64,000 nucleotides of DNA, taken from Paenibacillus sp. GTDB taxonomy: Bacteria > Bacillota > Bacilli > Paenibacillales > YIM-B00363. The stretch is from NCBI RefSeq assembly GCF_035645195.1, contig NZ_DASQNA010000041.1, positions 1-64,000 of the forward strand, given 5' to 3'. The position numbers and the translations under genes were made by a program. The notes under the pieces were generated by a model. It was not told where the DNA came from, ran no database searches, and saw nothing but the letters and a program-made list of their open reading frames with translations. Shown here piece by piece: positions 33,287-42,752 of the stretch. Position 1 is the stretch's first letter. Each line of letters opens with the position of its first letter.

Positions 33287-34668
33287 CGCAGAATCGCCTC
33301 CAGTTCCGACGCGAACGCGTCGATCTCTTCTTTCGTGCGCCGCTCGGTGACGGCGATCAGCATGCAGCCTTCGAACGACGGATCGACGCGGCCCAAATCG
33401 AAGCCGCCGAGGTAGCCGCGTTCGAGCAGCTTCGCGTTCGCGTCGCGAATCGAAGGGGCGCCGTCCGGCAGCCGGATCGCGAACTCGTTGAAGTACGGTG
33501 CGGCGAACCGCCGCTCGACGCCCGGAATCGCCGTAAGCCGCTGCATTGCGTAATGCGCCTTGCGCATATTCAGCGCCGCGACGTCGGCAAGGCCGCGTTT
33601 GCCCATGACGGACAAGTAGATCGAGGAGCACAGCGCCAGCAGCGCCTGGTTGGAGCATATGTTGGACGTCGCCTTCTCGCGCCGAATGTGCTGCTCGCGC
33701 GCCTGCAGCGTCAGCACGAAGCCGCGCTTGCCGTCCCGGTCGACCGTTTGGCCGACGATGCGGCCGGGGATGCGGCGCATATACTCGGCGCTGACGGCGA
33801 AATAGCCGCAGGTCGGCCCGCCGAACGACGGGGCGATGCCGAGCGGTTGCGCGTCGCCGACGACGATGTCGGCGCCGAGCTTCCCCGGCGGCTGCAGCGC
33901 GCCGAGGGAGAGCGGATTGGCGCTGACGACGCACAGCGCTCCCGCGGCATGAGCGGCGGCCGCGATCGCCGCTGTATCCTCGATCGCCCCGAAGAAATTG
34001 GGCGATTGGATCATGACGGCGGCGGTGTCGGTGCGGACGGCGGCGCGCACCGCGTCGGGGTCCGTGACGCCGTTCGGCGCATCGATCCAATCGATCGCGA
34101 GGCCGAGCCCGCGCGCCGTCGTCGTCAGCACCTCGCGCGCTTCCGGATGCGCCGCTCGGGAGACGGCGAGACGGGGCCGACGCAGCGCTCCGGAGGCGAG
34201 GGCGCCCGCCTCCGCGAAAGCGGTGGCGCCGTCGTACATGCTCGCGTTCGCGACGGCGAGGCCGGTCAGTTCGCAAATGTACGATTGGAATTCGAAGATC
34301 GCCTGAAGCTCGCCCTGCGAAATTTCCGGCTGGTATGGCGTGTAGGCCGTGTAGAACTCGGACCGTCCGGCCAAATGCTGGATGACGACGGGGATATGGT
34401 GATCGTAGATGCCCGCTCCGAGAAAGCTGACCGCCCGATCGAGATCGACGTTGCGGCCGGCCAGCCGCTTCATATGCGCGAGCAGGGCGCCTTCGTCCAG
34501 CGCCTCCGAGACGGCGAGACGCCCTCGGAACCGGATCGATTCCGGAATGTCCGCGAACAGCTCCTCGATCGACGACGCGCCAATGCAGGCCAGCATCTCC
34601 CGTTCATCCTCAGGCGTTACCGGCAAATACCGATGCGGCGCCGCCGCGTTCGGCTTCGTGCGTTCCAT
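33283..34668 (-). CDS. gcvPA: Glycine dehydrogenase (decarboxylating), subunit 1
   Basis: A 461-residue partner subunit. It starts with the family opening [19 protein letters not shown] and shows [30 protein letters not shown], and the [27 protein letters not shown] segment. The split into PA and PB is typical of Bacillota. It lies between gcvT (33 bases upstream) and gcvPB (overlap), so the three are co-transcribed. Confidence 0.94.
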   Translation of the reverse strand: MERTKPNAAAPHRYLPVTPEDEREMLACIGASSIEELFADIPESIRFRGRLAVSEALDEGALLAHMKRLAGRNVDLDRAVSFLGAGIYDHHIPVVIQHLAGRSEFYTAYTPYQPEISQGELQAIFEFQSYICELTGLAVANASMYDGATAFAEAGALASGALRRPRLAVSRAAHPEAREVLTTTARGLGLAIDWIDAPNGVTDPDAVRAAVRTDTAAVMIQSPNFFGAIEDTAAIAAAAHAAGALCVVSANPLSLGALQPPGKLGADIVVGDAQPLGIAPSFGGPTCGYFAVSAEYMRRIPGRIVGQTVDRDGKRGFVLTLQAREQHIRREKATSNICSNQALLALCSSIYLSVMGKRGLADVAALNMRKAHYAMQRLTAIPGVERRFAAPYFNEFAIRLPDGAPSIRDANAKLLERGYLGGFDLGRVDPSFEGCMLIAVTERRTKEEIDAFASELEAILR

Positions 34669-34701
34669 GCGCTTCAGCTCCTTTCCGTTTTCCCGATATC
34701 G

Positions 34702-35853
34702 CTACTTCCGCCTCCGGTAGAACGGCGTCGGAACGACCGCCGCCTCAAGCCGCTTGCCCCGCACGTCGACGTACACGCTCGCGCCGAGCTCCGCGTACGC
34801 GGCGTCGAGCAGCGCGAGACCGACGGCCCGCTTCAATGTAGGGGACTGCGTCCCCGACGTCACTTCGCCGATGAGCCGCCCGTCCGGCGCGTCGAACACG
34901 CCGCAATGCGGCCGTGGGATGCCGCGGTCGATCATCTCGACGCCGACGAGACGGCGCGGCGGTCCGGCCTCCCGCTGGGCGAGCAGCGCGCCGCGGCCGA
35001 CGAAATCGCCTTTGTCGAATTTGACGAACGCGCCGAGTCCGGCCTCGAGGGGTGAGATGGCGAGGGACAGCTCCTGTCCGTATAAGGGCAGGTTCGCTTC
35101 GAAGCGAAGCGTGTCGCGCGCGCCGAGGCCGCACGGCGCGAGGCCGTACGCCGCGCCCGCGTCCATCAGCGCCCGCCACGCGTCTGCGGCCCGCTCCGCC
35201 GGGACGTACAGCTCGAAGCCGTCCTCGCCCGTGTAGCCGGTGCGGGAGACGAGCGCCGCCGCGCCGCGGATAGCAACGTCCGCCGCGAAGCGGAACGGAC
35301 GAAGCGTCGAAGGATCGAAGCCGCCCGCTCCCGCGCCCGCTCCCGCGTCCGCCTCCGCCGCCGCCCGCACGACGTCGGCCGCCGCCGGTCCTTGCACGGC
35401 GAGCAGCGCCGTCTCGGCGGACGCATCCTCGATGGCGACGTCCTCCCCGGGTCGCGTCAGCCCCCGCAGCCAATCGAGATCTTTCTCGATGTTCGCGGCG
35501 TTCACGACGAGCATATATCGTTCGTCGCCGAGCCGGTAGACGAGCAGGTCGTCGATCGTACCGCCGTCGGGCGCGCAGAGGAGGGAATACTGCGCCATGC
35601 CGACGGCCAGCTTCGCGGCGTCGTTCGTCGCCGCCCGCTGAAGGAAGGGCAGGGCGCCGCTTCCCGTAACGATCAGTTCGCCCATATGGGACACGTCGAA
35701 CAAGCCGGCCCGCGTCCGCACCGCATCGTGCTCCTTCAGAATCCCTTCGAACTGCACGGGCATTTCCCAGCCGCCGAAATCGATCGTCTTCGCGCCGTGC
35801 GCGGCGTACAGCGGGAACAACGGGGTTCGCCGCAGCGGTTTCGCCATCGCCAT
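34702..35853 (-). CDS. gcvT: Aminomethyltransferase (glycine cleavage T-protein)
   Basis: A 383-residue tetrahydrofolate-dependent enzyme that releases ammonia and makes methylene-THF. Signs are TPLFPLYAAHGAKTIDFGGWEMPVQF split over the start, FDVSHMGEL, SRTGYTGEDGFELY and LGARDTLRFEANLPLYGQEL. An insertion of Ala-Gly repeats (AGAGAGAGG, about residue 168-176) is unusual and probably lies in a surface loop. ATG 35853 or 35847 may be used. It is first in the operon below the riboswitch. Confidence 0.94.
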   Translation of the reverse strand: MAMAKPLRRTPLFPLYAAHGAKTIDFGGWEMPVQFEGILKEHDAVRTRAGLFDVSHMGELIVTGSGALPFLQRAATNDAAKLAVGMAQYSLLCAPDGGTIDDLLVYRLGDERYMLVVNAANIEKDLDWLRGLTRPGEDVAIEDASAETALLAVQGPAAADVVRAAAEADAGAGAGAGGFDPSTLRPFRFAADVAIRGAAALVSRTGYTGEDGFELYVPAERAADAWRALMDAGAAYGLAPCGLGARDTLRFEANLPLYGQELSLAISPLEAGLGAFVKFDKGDFVGRGALLAQREAGPPRRLVGVEMIDRGIPRPHCGVFDAPDGRLIGEVTSGTQSPTLKRAVGLALLDAAYAELGASVYVDVRGKRLEAAVVPTPFYRRRK

Positions 35854-35888
35854 CGAGCATCCGCCTTTCGAATATGGATTTTGAATAT

Positions 35889-36180
35889 AAAAAAGGACAC
35901 AGCGGAAGGCGTGACCGGCGCTGCCGCCGATCTGTGCCTTCGCTCTGTCCCTTGTACCTGAGAGTTGCCCCGCCTGAGCCGCTTACGCCCGGCGAGTTTC
36001 TCCTTTGGTGATCCGACGCGTTCGCGGCATCTAACCGCCGCGCCGAATGCTCTCCAGAGTCGCGTCCCGCACAGGTCCTTTTGCCTGAGAGATTCTCCCG
36101 AAACCGGGGTTACTCCTTCGGCGTCTCCGCTGGCCGCCCGCCCGATACACAGGCGGATCCGATCCCGCGGCGATCTCTCC
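35889..36180 (-). promoter_or_regulatory. Tandem glycine riboswitch with terminator
   Basis: On the minus strand aptamer 1 (about 36180-36049) shows GGAGAGA, GCCGAAGGAGTAA, TCTCAGGCAAAAGGACC and CTGGAGAGC; aptamer 2 (about 36048-35945) shows CACCAAAGGAGAAACTC and CTCTCAGGTACAAGGGACAG. The 3' arm of aptamer 2 (GGACAGAGCGAAGGC) also pairs with GCCTTCCGCTGTGTCC (35910-35895) to form a terminator followed by TTTTTT (35894-35889). This is the known layout of glycine ON switches: bound glycine prevents the terminator and turns on gcvT-gcvPA-gcvPB. Confidence 0.95.
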
Positions 36181-36222
36181 CTATACGATCATTCGCATAT
36201 ATTCGATTGGGTGCCGTATACT

Positions 36223-36250
36223 ATTATCCGGCAATTCGGCGACCTGTCAA
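36223..36250 (-). promoter_or_regulatory. Promoter of the gcv riboswitch transcript
   Basis: On the minus strand TTGACA (36250-36245), a 16-base spacer and GATAAT (36228-36223) place transcription start about 35 bases before the first aptamer. The -35 box is perfect. Confidence 0.8.
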
Positions 36251-36331
36251 GACGTTCCAAGGGACCGCTTGCGCGGCGAGTCATTCGATTCTACACTTAC
36301 TATATCCACGAACGCCCAGGAAGGTGACGAT

Positions 36332-36967
36332 ATGACGAACTCGAAGCCGAATCCGGCGGCGGAGCCGGGCGCGAATGCCGCCTCGGAGCCGGCGCACAAC
36401 TCCGTACCGACCGCGGCCCCGGACGAAGATGCGCAGCTGGCGCCGATCCCGGATCATCTCGCCGAGGGACTCGACATCGTGTTCGTCGGGTACAACCCGA
36501 GCATCCGATCCAGCAAAACGGGCCACCACTACGCGAATCCGAGCAACCGGTTCTGGCGCATTCTGCACGGCGCCGGACTGACGCCGAGGCTGTACGCTTC
36601 GCACGAAGGCGATGCGCTGCTTAGGCTCGGCTTCGGCTTCACGAACATCGTGCCGCGGCCGACCCGCACGGCGGAAGAAATTACGAAGGACGAGTACGCG
36701 GCAGGCCGCGCGGAGCTGCTGCGCAAGCTGACGGCGTATCGCCCGCGCGCCGCGTGCTTCGTCGGGAAAGGCGTGTACGAGCAGTTCGCGGGCCGCAAGA
36801 CGGAAGGGTGGGGCTTCCAGCCGGACGAGCGGTCGCAGGTGCCGGGGATTCGCGAGTTCGTCGGCCCGTCGTCGAGCGGCCTCGTGCGCATGAAGCTGGA
36901 AGAGATGGTAGAGATCTATAAAGAACTGGCGCGTTGGAAACGCGATGAGCTCGGCCGCCGTCGATGA
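36332..36967 (+). CDS. mug: Mismatch-specific DNA glycosylase (MUG family)
   Basis: A 211-residue uracil-DNA-glycosylase-superfamily enzyme that removes U or T opposite G. The catalytic loop is IVFVGYNPSIRSS (about residues 49-61) and the second motif VGPSSSGLVR replaces the usual NPSGL. The first 40 residues are a Pro- and Ala-rich, probably disordered extension. The ATG at 36332 has AGGAAGGTGA upstream. Confidence 0.85.
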   Translation: MTNSKPNPAAEPGANAASEPAHNSVPTAAPDEDAQLAPIPDHLAEGLDIVFVGYNPSIRSSKTGHHYANPSNRFWRILHGAGLTPRLYASHEGDALLRLGFGFTNIVPRPTRTAEEITKDEYAAGRAELLRKLTAYRPRAACFVGKGVYEQFAGRKTEGWGFQPDERSQVPGIREFVGPSSSGLVRMKLEEMVEIYKELARWKRDELGRRR

Positions 36968-37077
36968 CGGACGGAACCGAGCCTTGAGGCGTTCCCGCCG
37001 ACCTAGGGATGAAGTTGGATTACATATTGTGGTATACGTAGAGTAACAAATAGAGAAGCGCAACGGGGGGACTGACG

Positions 37078-39354
37078 ATGAGCTTGAACGAGGAGGAGCT
37101 GCGGCGGGAGGAACGGAAGCTGGCCGACGTGCTCCGGCGCATCGAAGAGGAAATCGAGCGGTCCGGGCGGACGGCCGGCGGCCGGAAGGAGCAGCTGGTC
37201 GGCGGCAAACGCGAGCTGTGGGAAGATCTCGTCTACGACCGGGACGACGACTGGTTCGAGGCGGCGGTGCAGCTGACGCAGCAAGCCCAAGAGCTGTCGC
37301 AGCAGGCGAGAAGCTATCGGCTGGCGCAAGGGCGGGCCGAGCATCTCGAGCGGCTGCGGTCGAACCCGTATTTCGCCCGCTTCGATTTCCGCGAAAGCGG
37401 CGCGGCCGAGGACGAGCCGATTTACCTCGGCACGATGTCGCTCGCGGACGAGGAGACGCACGAAATGATCGTCTACGATTGGCGGGCGCCGATCGCAGGC
37501 ATGTACTACGACTACGGGCCGGGACCCGCCGCGTACGAAGCGCCGGACGGGACGGTTGCGGGCGAAATGACGCTGAAGCGGCAGTTCGTCATCCGCGGCG
37601 GGAAGCTGCTGGCCGCCTTCGACACCGGCGTGACGATCGGGGACGAAATGCTTCAGCGCATGCTCGGCCAGAGCGCGGACGATAAAATGAAATCGATCGT
37701 CACGACGATCCAGAAAGAGCAGAACCGGATCATCCGCGAAACGCAGCACCGGTACGTCTTCGTGCAGGGCGCGGCGGGCAGCGGCAAAACGTCGGCGGCG
37801 CTCCAGCGGGTCGCGTATCTGCTGTACAAGTACCGCAATTATTGGGAGAGCGAGCAGATCGTGCTCTTTTCGCCGAACGACGTGTTCAACGATTACGTCT
37901 CCAACGTGCTGCCGGAGCTCGGCGAGGACGCGATCCCGCAGACGACGTTCTACGACTATGTTTGGCGGCGGCTGCGCCATGTGGGCGACGTCGAGCATCC
38001 GTACGACCAGCTCGAATACGTCTTGTCGCTGCCCGCGGATCGGGAGCGAGACGCGCGGCGCGAAGGCATTCGGCTCAAATCGGAGCTGCCGTTCGCGGAG
38101 CGGCTGGACGCGTACGCGAAGTCGCTCGCAGAGAGCGGCGCCAAATTCCGGCCGCTGACGCGGAAGGACAAAATCGTCGTCGACGCCGCCGAGCTCGAGG
38201 CGATGTTTTACGGCGAATGGAAAAAGATGCGTCCGCCGCTGCGCCTCGAAGCCATGAAGGAGAAGCTGCTCGAACGGATCGGAGAGCTCGAGAAAAAGCG
38301 CGCGGTTGCGCTGTATCGGAAATGGCTCAAAGAGCCGACGTATATGGGGACGGAGCAGGAACTGAAGCGGCTCGGCCTCGCCAAAGCGAAAAAGGCGTAC
38401 GAGCCCGTCCGCGAGCAGGTCGCTTCGTTCGCCTTCCTCGATATCGCCGGTACGTACCGCGCCATGCTGCGTTCGCTCGCCGAAACGTACGACGGCGCGC
38501 CGGAAGAAAAAGCGCTGTGGGCGGAAATCGCCCGAGACACAGACGAGCGGCTAAGCTCCGATGCGCCGCTGCCGTACGAAGACGCCGTGCCGATGCTCTA
38601 TTTGCTCGAAGCGCTGCACGGCGCCTCCCGGATGAACCGCGTCCGCCACGTCGTCGTGGACGAGGCGCAGGATTATACGCCGCTGCAGTGGGCCTATTTG
38701 CGCCGGTTGTTCCCGAATGCGGGGCTAACCGCCGTCGGCGACGCGAACCAGGCGATCCGCGGCGTCGAGACGGAAGGCGGCGAAGGGCATATGGCGTCCG
38801 CGCGGCAGTTTCCGGCGGAGGAGACGGCGCGCATCGAGCTGACGAAAAGCTACCGCTCCACGCGCCAAATCGTCGCGTTCGCGAACGCGCTGCTGCCGGA
38901 GCCGGGCCGGATCGAGCCGTTCGAGCGCGACGGACCGCTGCCGGTCGTCGTCCGTACGACCGAGGCCGAGGCCGGCGCCGCCGCCGCGAGGCTCGTCCGA
39001 AGCCTGCAGGGCGAGGGCGTCGTCTCCATCGCCGTCATCGCCAAAACGGCCGCCGCCGCCGAGCGGGCGCATCGGGCGCTGCTCGAAGCCGGCGTCGAAG
39101 CGATGAAGCTGACGAAGGAAGCGAAGACGTTCCCGCCCGGCGCCGTGGCGCTGCCGTCGTATTTGGCGAAAGGGCTCGAATTCGACGCGGTCGTCGTCTG
39201 GGACGCCGACGCATCGACGTATGCCAAAGAGTCGGAGCGCAAGCTGCTCTACACCGTATGCACGAGGGCGCTGCACCGGCTCGCGCTGCTCGCGCAGGGG
39301 ACGCCTTCCCCGCTGCTCGCCGGCGTGCCCGCCGATTCGTACAAATTCGAATAA
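37078..39354 (+). CDS. helD: HelD-like UvrD-family helicase / RNA polymerase recycling factor
   Basis: A 758-residue superfamily 1 ATPase. It starts with an antiparallel coiled coil (residues 1-75), has YLGTMSLADEE and VYDWRAPIAGMYYDY typical of HelD, Walker A VQGAAGSGKTSAAL (about 223-236), Walker B VVVDEAQDYTPLQW, and a C-terminal VALPSYLAKGLEFDAVVV motif. HelD proteins remove stalled RNA polymerase from DNA using ATP. A GGGGGG ribosome site lies before the ATG. UvrD-like DNA helicase is the alternative name. Confidence 0.88.
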   Translation: MSLNEEELRREERKLADVLRRIEEEIERSGRTAGGRKEQLVGGKRELWEDLVYDRDDDWFEAAVQLTQQAQELSQQARSYRLAQGRAEHLERLRSNPYFARFDFRESGAAEDEPIYLGTMSLADEETHEMIVYDWRAPIAGMYYDYGPGPAAYEAPDGTVAGEMTLKRQFVIRGGKLLAAFDTGVTIGDEMLQRMLGQSADDKMKSIVTTIQKEQNRIIRETQHRYVFVQGAAGSGKTSAALQRVAYLLYKYRNYWESEQIVLFSPNDVFNDYVSNVLPELGEDAIPQTTFYDYVWRRLRHVGDVEHPYDQLEYVLSLPADRERDARREGIRLKSELPFAERLDAYAKSLAESGAKFRPLTRKDKIVVDAAELEAMFYGEWKKMRPPLRLEAMKEKLLERIGELEKKRAVALYRKWLKEPTYMGTEQELKRLGLAKAKKAYEPVREQVASFAFLDIAGTYRAMLRSLAETYDGAPEEKALWAEIARDTDERLSSDAPLPYEDAVPMLYLLEALHGASRMNRVRHVVVDEAQDYTPLQWAYLRRLFPNAGLTAVGDANQAIRGVETEGGEGHMASARQFPAEETARIELTKSYRSTRQIVAFANALLPEPGRIEPFERDGPLPVVVRTTEAEAGAAAARLVRSLQGEGVVSIAVIAKTAAAAERAHRALLEAGVEAMKLTKEAKTFPPGAVALPSYLAKGLEFDAVVVWDADASTYAKESERKLLYTVCTRALHRLALLAQGTPSPLLAGVPADSYKFE

Positions 39355-39441
39355 ACGTTCAAAATTTCGACACACCGCGAGACGCTTCGACAATTTATAA
39401 TAAATTGTAAAGAGCCTCAAACTCACGGGGAGGGCGTTGCG

Positions 39442-39705
39442 GTGATCACGGCGGTAAGATGGGCGAACGATCAGCAAGAGGAGACGACTGTCGAGGAGTG
39501 GCTGGCGCTGCGCGGGGAAATTCGGAATCGGCTCGTGCAACTGAAGAAATTGACCGAGCTCGGCGTGCTCGGCGGACTCGACGATTCGCTCGAAGAAGTC
39601 AATAGAAAAATCGAAAAATACAACGAAATCGCGCCAGGCGCATTGGGCCGCAAGGCGGCGGTTACGAGAGATACGTTCATCGACCATATTCGATTTTGGG
39701 AATAA
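39442..39705 (+). CDS. Small conserved-looking protein, 87 residues, unknown
   Basis: A GTG at 39442 with GGGGAGGG upstream opens an 87-codon frame. The product is mostly helical and charged (LRGEIRNRLVQLKKLTEL, then DDSLEEVNRKIEKYNEIAP), without membrane segments or metal motifs. A TATAAT-like box at 39395-39400 may belong to its promoter. No family is recognised. Confidence 0.65.
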   Translation: MITAVRWANDQQEETTVEEWLALRGEIRNRLVQLKKLTELGVLGGLDDSLEEVNRKIEKYNEIAPGALGRKAAVTRDTFIDHIRFWE

Positions 39706-39815
39706 TCGGGAGCCGCCGGCCGCGGCGGCTCCGGTGGAGCCGTCCGGCGTTTTGTGGTACACTCGACAAAACGCTTGGCGGCTTTTTTGTGGTTAGAAAG
39801 GGGGTTCCGCGATCG

Positions 39816-40205
39816 ATGTATAACGATTTTTTGCAGATCAAATCGCTCGAAGGCGAACTGAAGCTGTCTCACAAAAAGCGGGAATTCGGGATCACCTTGT
39901 CTACGAAAGAGCTCGTATATCAAAAACCCCATGTCAACTACATTATCCGGCTCGACGGCATCGTCACGATTACGCCGTACGAACCTACGGAAGCTCGCGG
40001 CCGCAAGCGCGGCTGGACCGGGGTGCCGACGCACGAACTGAACGGACTCGCCATCGGCAAGGACCATTATCGCATTTATACGACCGGAGCAATCATGCAT
40101 TCGCGAAGCGGACTGTTCACGCTCGGCGCGACCGAATTCGTGCTGCCGATCGCGCCTGAGATGCTCCGGGCGATCGGGCGATACAGCGGTCTGGAATCTT
40201 TTTGA
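39816..40205 (+). CDS. Hypothetical protein, 129 residues
   Basis: The frame begins MYNDFLQIKSLEGELKLSH and is rich in beta-type residues, ending IGRYSGLESF. There is no signal or membrane segment. A GGGGG ribosome site lies ten bases upstream. It resembles small PH-like or cytosolic beta-sheet proteins of Bacillota, but I do not recognise the family. It sits one gene upstream of the APH-fold protein and 17 bases from it, so they may be co-transcribed. Confidence 0.65.
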   Translation: MYNDFLQIKSLEGELKLSHKKREFGITLSTKELVYQKPHVNYIIRLDGIVTITPYEPTEARGRKRGWTGVPTHELNGLAIGKDHYRIYTTGAIMHSRSGLFTLGATEFVLPIAPEMLRAIGRYSGLESF

Positions 40206-40222
40206 CGGAGGCTGGCGGGAAG

Positions 40223-41182
40223 ATGCCGACCATCGAAGAAGCGGCGGAGACGGCGCGCGAGAGGTTCCGCTCCATGGACTTTCGGGTCCGGGAGCTGCGG
40301 AACCGCACAGGGCCGTTCGCCGCTACGTTATTCGACGTATGGGCGTCCCGGCCGAACGAGCCGGAGGCGCGTTACGTCTACAAATTGCCGCCGGAAGACC
40401 GGCGGGGCGAATTCGAGCTGCTCGCCGAGCTGGGGGACGAGCTGAAGCCGTGGCTGCCGGACGTGCTGGGGCGCTTCGACGACCCTCGGGCGATCGTCAT
40501 GCGCTACGCCGGGGAGCCGCTTCTGCCGCCGGAGGCGCCCGAGCGCGCGCCGCTCGCGGAACGGCGCGCCGCGTACGGCATCGTCGCGGAGCGGCTCGCG
40601 GAGCTGCACGCGCGGACGGCGCCGGCCGTCGACGGCTGGGCGCGGGAAGGCCGCGTGCCGTCGTACGCGTACAGCAGGGAGTGGGCGGACGAGATGCTCG
40701 AAGCGGCCGGCGGACTGCTTGACGGCGGAACGGTGCGGCGCCTCGCGGCGCTGGCGGACGACTTTTACGCGGGGTATTCGGAATCGAGGATGCGCGGGCC
40801 GCGCGCGTTCACGCACGGCGACACGCATTGGGGGAACGCGCTCTGGCTGGACGGGCGGCTGACGCTCATCGACTGGGAATGGTGCCGGGCGTCGACCCCG
40901 ATGCGCGACATCGCGATTCTCGTGCAGGACGAGCCCGACGACGACGTGCTGTCGCACGTCGCGGAGGAGCATGCGGAGCGGCTGCTGCGCGCCGGCGTCG
41001 GCGATGCGAAAGCCGATTTGATGTACGATTTCGCCGTCATGATGATCGACAATTCGTTCATGACGCTCGGCTGGGACGCGGCGCTGCGCCGGCGCGGCGA
41101 CGTGACGGAACGCCGGTTCCAAGAAGTCGCCGCGCGGCGGATCGCGAGGATCGCATCGTTTTGGAAACAAATCGAAGGCTAG
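40223..41182 (+). CDS. Aminoglycoside phosphotransferase-fold protein
   Basis: A 319-residue APH/choline-kinase-fold protein. The Brenner loop FTHGDTHWGNALW (about residues 195-207) and metal motif LIDWEWC (about 214-220) are intact, and an ATP lysine is likely in RYVYKLPPEDR. Family members phosphorylate small molecules such as aminoglycosides, choline or sugars. The substrate is unknown and drug resistance should not be assumed. ATG 40223 with GGAGG and GGCGGG upstream is preferred to a TTG at 40202. Confidence 0.78.
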   Translation: MPTIEEAAETARERFRSMDFRVRELRNRTGPFAATLFDVWASRPNEPEARYVYKLPPEDRRGEFELLAELGDELKPWLPDVLGRFDDPRAIVMRYAGEPLLPPEAPERAPLAERRAAYGIVAERLAELHARTAPAVDGWAREGRVPSYAYSREWADEMLEAAGGLLDGGTVRRLAALADDFYAGYSESRMRGPRAFTHGDTHWGNALWLDGRLTLIDWEWCRASTPMRDIAILVQDEPDDDVLSHVAEEHAERLLRAGVGDAKADLMYDFAVMMIDNSFMTLGWDAALRRRGDVTERRFQEVAARRIARIASFWKQIEG

Positions 41183-41242
41183 TGTATACTGCTGTCAGGC
41201 ATACATAGGTACACCGAGTTGGCCATCAGGGGGAAGACAAGG

Positions 41243-42496
41243 GTGAAAAAGAAAGCGAGACATACCGCAACCGTATCATTGGGCGTTATGGCGGCGGGCT
41301 TCGCGGGCACGTTCGGCATCGCGCATGCGCCGTTCGGCTTCGTGCTGCAAAGCGGCTTCGAGGCGGGACTCGTCGGGGGGCTCGCGGACTGGTTCGCGGT
41401 GACGGCGCTGTTCCGGCATCCGCTGGGCATTCCGATTCCGCATACGGCGCTGCTGCCGAAAAATCGGGCGAAGGTGACGGACGCGCTCGTGAACGCCATC
41501 CAAACGAACCTGCTGCATAAAGAGAGCATCATCGCCAAAATGAAAGACGTCCGCATTGCGGATCGGCTTGCGAACGCGGCGAAGCGGTACCTCGAAGCGG
41601 AGGACGCCGGCGAACGGACGGCGAAGCTGCTTTCCGGCGCGCTCGACGCGGTGCCGCGAGACGCCCTCGCCGCGGCGCTCGCCGGCGCGGCGAAGGACGC
41701 GCTGCGCGGCATCGACGCAGGAGCGGCGCTGCAGCGTCTCGGCCGCGGGGCGGTCGAGCGCGGGTACGAGCAGCCGCTGCTCGATGCGCTGCTCGACATC
41801 GGCGAGCGGTTCGCGGCGAGCCCCGAAATGCGCCAGCGGATGGGCGCCGCGGCGCTCGGCTCGCTCAACAATCTCCAATTCGGCGGCTTTATGGGCTTTG
41901 CGGTGAACGCCTTCGCGGGCTTTATGAACGAGGACAAGCTGGGCGGCATGCTGCAAGAATTTCTGCTGACGCTGCTGAACGACATGCGCCGCCCCGGCGA
42001 CGCGCATCGGACCGCTGCGCTCGACGCGCTGCGCGGCGCGCTCGAAGAGCTCGGGCGCAACGAGCGCGCGGCGGCGGAAGCCGAGCGGTGGAAGGAACGG
42101 TTTCTCGAAGGGGAGGAAACGGATCGCGTCGTCGCCGCGCTGCTGGAGCGCGCGTTCGAGGCGGTTCGCCGGCGGGCGGCCGACCCGGCTTACTGCGCGA
42201 ATCGCATCGTACCGCTCGCCCGAGAAGCGCTCGAGCGGCTCGCTTCGCCGGAGCGGGTCGACGCCGCCGAGGCGTGGATCTCGGCGCAGGCGGCCCAATT
42301 CGTGGAGAACAACCACGGCGTCATCGGTCAGCTCGTGAAGGAGAACGCCGACAAGCTCGACGACAAAACGCTGATCGCCATGATGGAGGAACATGTCGGG
42401 AAAGACCTCCAGTGGATCCGCGTGAACGGGGCGGTTTGCGGCTTCGCGATCGGGATCGTGTTAGGACTCGTTCAATGGTTTGCGACAGGCGCGTAA
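41243..42496 (+). CDS. DUF445 family membrane protein (YheB-like)
   Basis: A 417-residue protein with membrane helices at both ends (about residues 10-35 and 395-415) and a long helical middle. The N-terminus has the family's APFGFVLQSGFEAGLVGGLADWFAVTALFRHP-like segment with GGLADWFAVTALF and KNRAKVTDALVNAI. Function unknown; B. subtilis YheB is a spore protein of this family, so a spore role is possible. The start is GTG 41243 after a GGGGGAAG stretch. Confidence 0.85.
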   Translation: MKKKARHTATVSLGVMAAGFAGTFGIAHAPFGFVLQSGFEAGLVGGLADWFAVTALFRHPLGIPIPHTALLPKNRAKVTDALVNAIQTNLLHKESIIAKMKDVRIADRLANAAKRYLEAEDAGERTAKLLSGALDAVPRDALAAALAGAAKDALRGIDAGAALQRLGRGAVERGYEQPLLDALLDIGERFAASPEMRQRMGAAALGSLNNLQFGGFMGFAVNAFAGFMNEDKLGGMLQEFLLTLLNDMRRPGDAHRTAALDALRGALEELGRNERAAAEAERWKERFLEGEETDRVVAALLERAFEAVRRRAADPAYCANRIVPLAREALERLASPERVDAAEAWISAQAAQFVENNHGVIGQLVKENADKLDDKTLIAMMEEHVGKDLQWIRVNGAVCGFAIGIVLGLVQWFATGA

Positions 42497-42525
42497 ATAA
42501 ATTGGTTCCATAGACCTATGCAAAG

Positions 42526-42568
42526 ACCGATTCTTGTCATGTCCCTGACGAGAGTCGGTTTTTATTTT
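42526..42568 (+). terminator. Terminator after the DUF445 gene
   Basis: ACCGATTCTTGTCA and TGACGAGAGTCGGT pair with one mismatch region around TGTCCC, followed by TTTTATTTT. Confidence 0.85.
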
Positions 42569-42752
42569 CCCGGAATTCGAAAAGGTTGCAGGCCGAGGCG
42601 ACTTTTTTCGCTGCAGGGACAAGAAATTAACGCGTTTGAATTGTATATCCATAAGGTCGTTTCATCCAATATAATGATTGGAAGATGTTAACAAACTACT
42701 GGAACGTTCGGCTAGCCGCGTTCGCTCGCCGCCGGAGGTTGGAAATCATAGG

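Noticed and set aside
33287-34276. N-terminal extension of the GcvPB frame to 826 residues
   Set aside because: The extension is antisense-like text overlapping gcvPA in another frame. The ATG at 33286 gives the standard length and a four-base overlap.
40223-41182. Aminoglycoside resistance gene
   Set aside because: Only the general kinase fold is shown; this fold covers many housekeeping kinases.
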